Assembly (NCBI GenBank): GCA_963920665.1
Contig: OY987266.1
Location: forward strand, 5,523,001 to 5,587,000
Source: Straminergon stramineum
Lineage: Eukaryota > Streptophyta > Bryopsida > Hypnales > Calliergonaceae
Direction of reading: 5' to 3'
Length of the DNA stretch: 64,000 bases
The notes beneath the pieces are model-generated. The model saw nothing but the letters and a program-made list of their open reading frames with translations, did not search any database and had not been told where the DNA came from. How positions within the stretch are numbered: position 1 is the first letter of the stretch; each line of letters starts with the position of its first letter. Positions 63,701 through 64,000 of the stretch are shown in pieces. The position numbers were made by a program, and so were the translations under genes.

Positions 63701-63943
63701 TTTCTTTTGTCTCAGATTTAGTCACGCGGGGTGTTTTGTGATATTATGTTCTCTCGTATGAGCTTTTTCAGTTATATGGAATTGTCATCTAATTGAGCCA
63801 GAGTGCATCACTTGCGCGAGTTTTTTGCATTAGCGTCCCAATTTGTGTATCACATTCTTATCCGTAAGGTTTTCTTGTCCCTGCAGACAATTGTTTGTGT
63901 TCCAACAAAGGATGGTGTTGTCGAGCTAGGATCGACAGATCTG
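60375..63943 (+). CDS. MYC-type bHLH transcription factor, N-terminal part (runs off window)
   Basis: Encodes the bHLH-MYC_N domain of plant MYC factors, which binds JAZ repressors and MYB partners in jasmonate and related signalling. Exons in phase: 60,375-60,649, 62,762-62,992, 63,146-63,242, 63,665-63,679 (15 bp, MAGIQ) and 63,887-63,943; the last donor is CTG|GTGAGT and the gene continues beyond 64,000. The 225 residues seen include NWTYGIFWQLS, GWGDGYFKGPKE, KVLRELQALVS, TDTEWFYLVSMS, GQALAT and QTIVCVPTKDGVVELGSTDL. KVLREL and GYFKGPKE favour the MYC2/JAM subgroup III(d+e) over TT8/GL3, though RAHLAKMAGIQ is shared with both. The DNA-binding bHLH lies outside. Three ATGs in a row open the frame; the first is taken as start. 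Confidence 0.9.
60665..60698. repeat. (TC)n microsatellite in MYC intron 1
   Basis: About 17 CT units starting 15 bp after the splice donor at 60,650. Intron 1 (60,650-62,761) otherwise shows no feature. Confidence 0.95.
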
Positions 63944-64000
63944 GTGAGTCTAGAGAAATCTCCAAGTGAGTTTATTGTTTTGGAAACCTCTTTTGCACAA

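Overview
This is nuclear DNA of a land plant. Four plant-type, intron-containing genes sit in an AT-rich, repeat-filled background. The MYC-type bHLH gene at the right edge has its N-terminal domain split over at least five exons, one of 15 bp; seed-plant MYC2 genes are usually intron-poor, so I lean, weakly, to a non-seed plant (bryophyte, lycophyte or fern). No rRNA, tRNA, CRISPR array or prokaryotic gene was seen.

Layout. 0-10.4 kb holds dispersed and tandem repeats with no convincing gene. 10,406-18,316 is a delimited DNA transposon: matching 27-bp inverted ends, a perfect 8-bp target duplication, and a transposase-like gene whose long reading frame has four stop codons and no frameshift. 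Its N-terminus carries two zinc fingers of the plant ZF-HD type. 18.6-19.2 kb is a SWIM-finger remnant. 20.4-24.9 kb is a repeat duplicated at 39.6-42.3 kb; the first copy contains a 1,722-bp TIR insertion whose empty site is preserved in the second. 25.7-31.8 kb (minus) is an RNA-binding protein gene (CCCH, RRM, LOTUS-like, RING-like). 32.5-37.1 kb is a Ty1/copia wreck with two nested insertions. 37-39.6 kb holds minisatellites, a repeated short coding module and another TIR element.

43.6-46.8 kb (minus) is a complete lysophospholipid acyltransferase of the LPEAT2 type with three EF-hands. 51.3-53.4 kb (minus) is a plastid-targeted HAD phosphatase resembling plant FMN hydrolase. 60.4 kb to the right edge (plus) is the MYC gene, truncated by the window. 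The spaces between contain small hairpin elements: a Stowaway-like MITE (81 bp), a hAT-like MITE (130 bp) and a 38-bp-arm foldback.

The four host genes have no evident pathway link; they are ordinary plant genes spaced by transposon debris. Exon boundaries were placed by reading splice sites and keeping phase. They are internally consistent for the acyltransferase, the phosphatase, the MYC fragment and the 3' half of the CCCH gene. The 5' half of the CCCH gene is unresolved.
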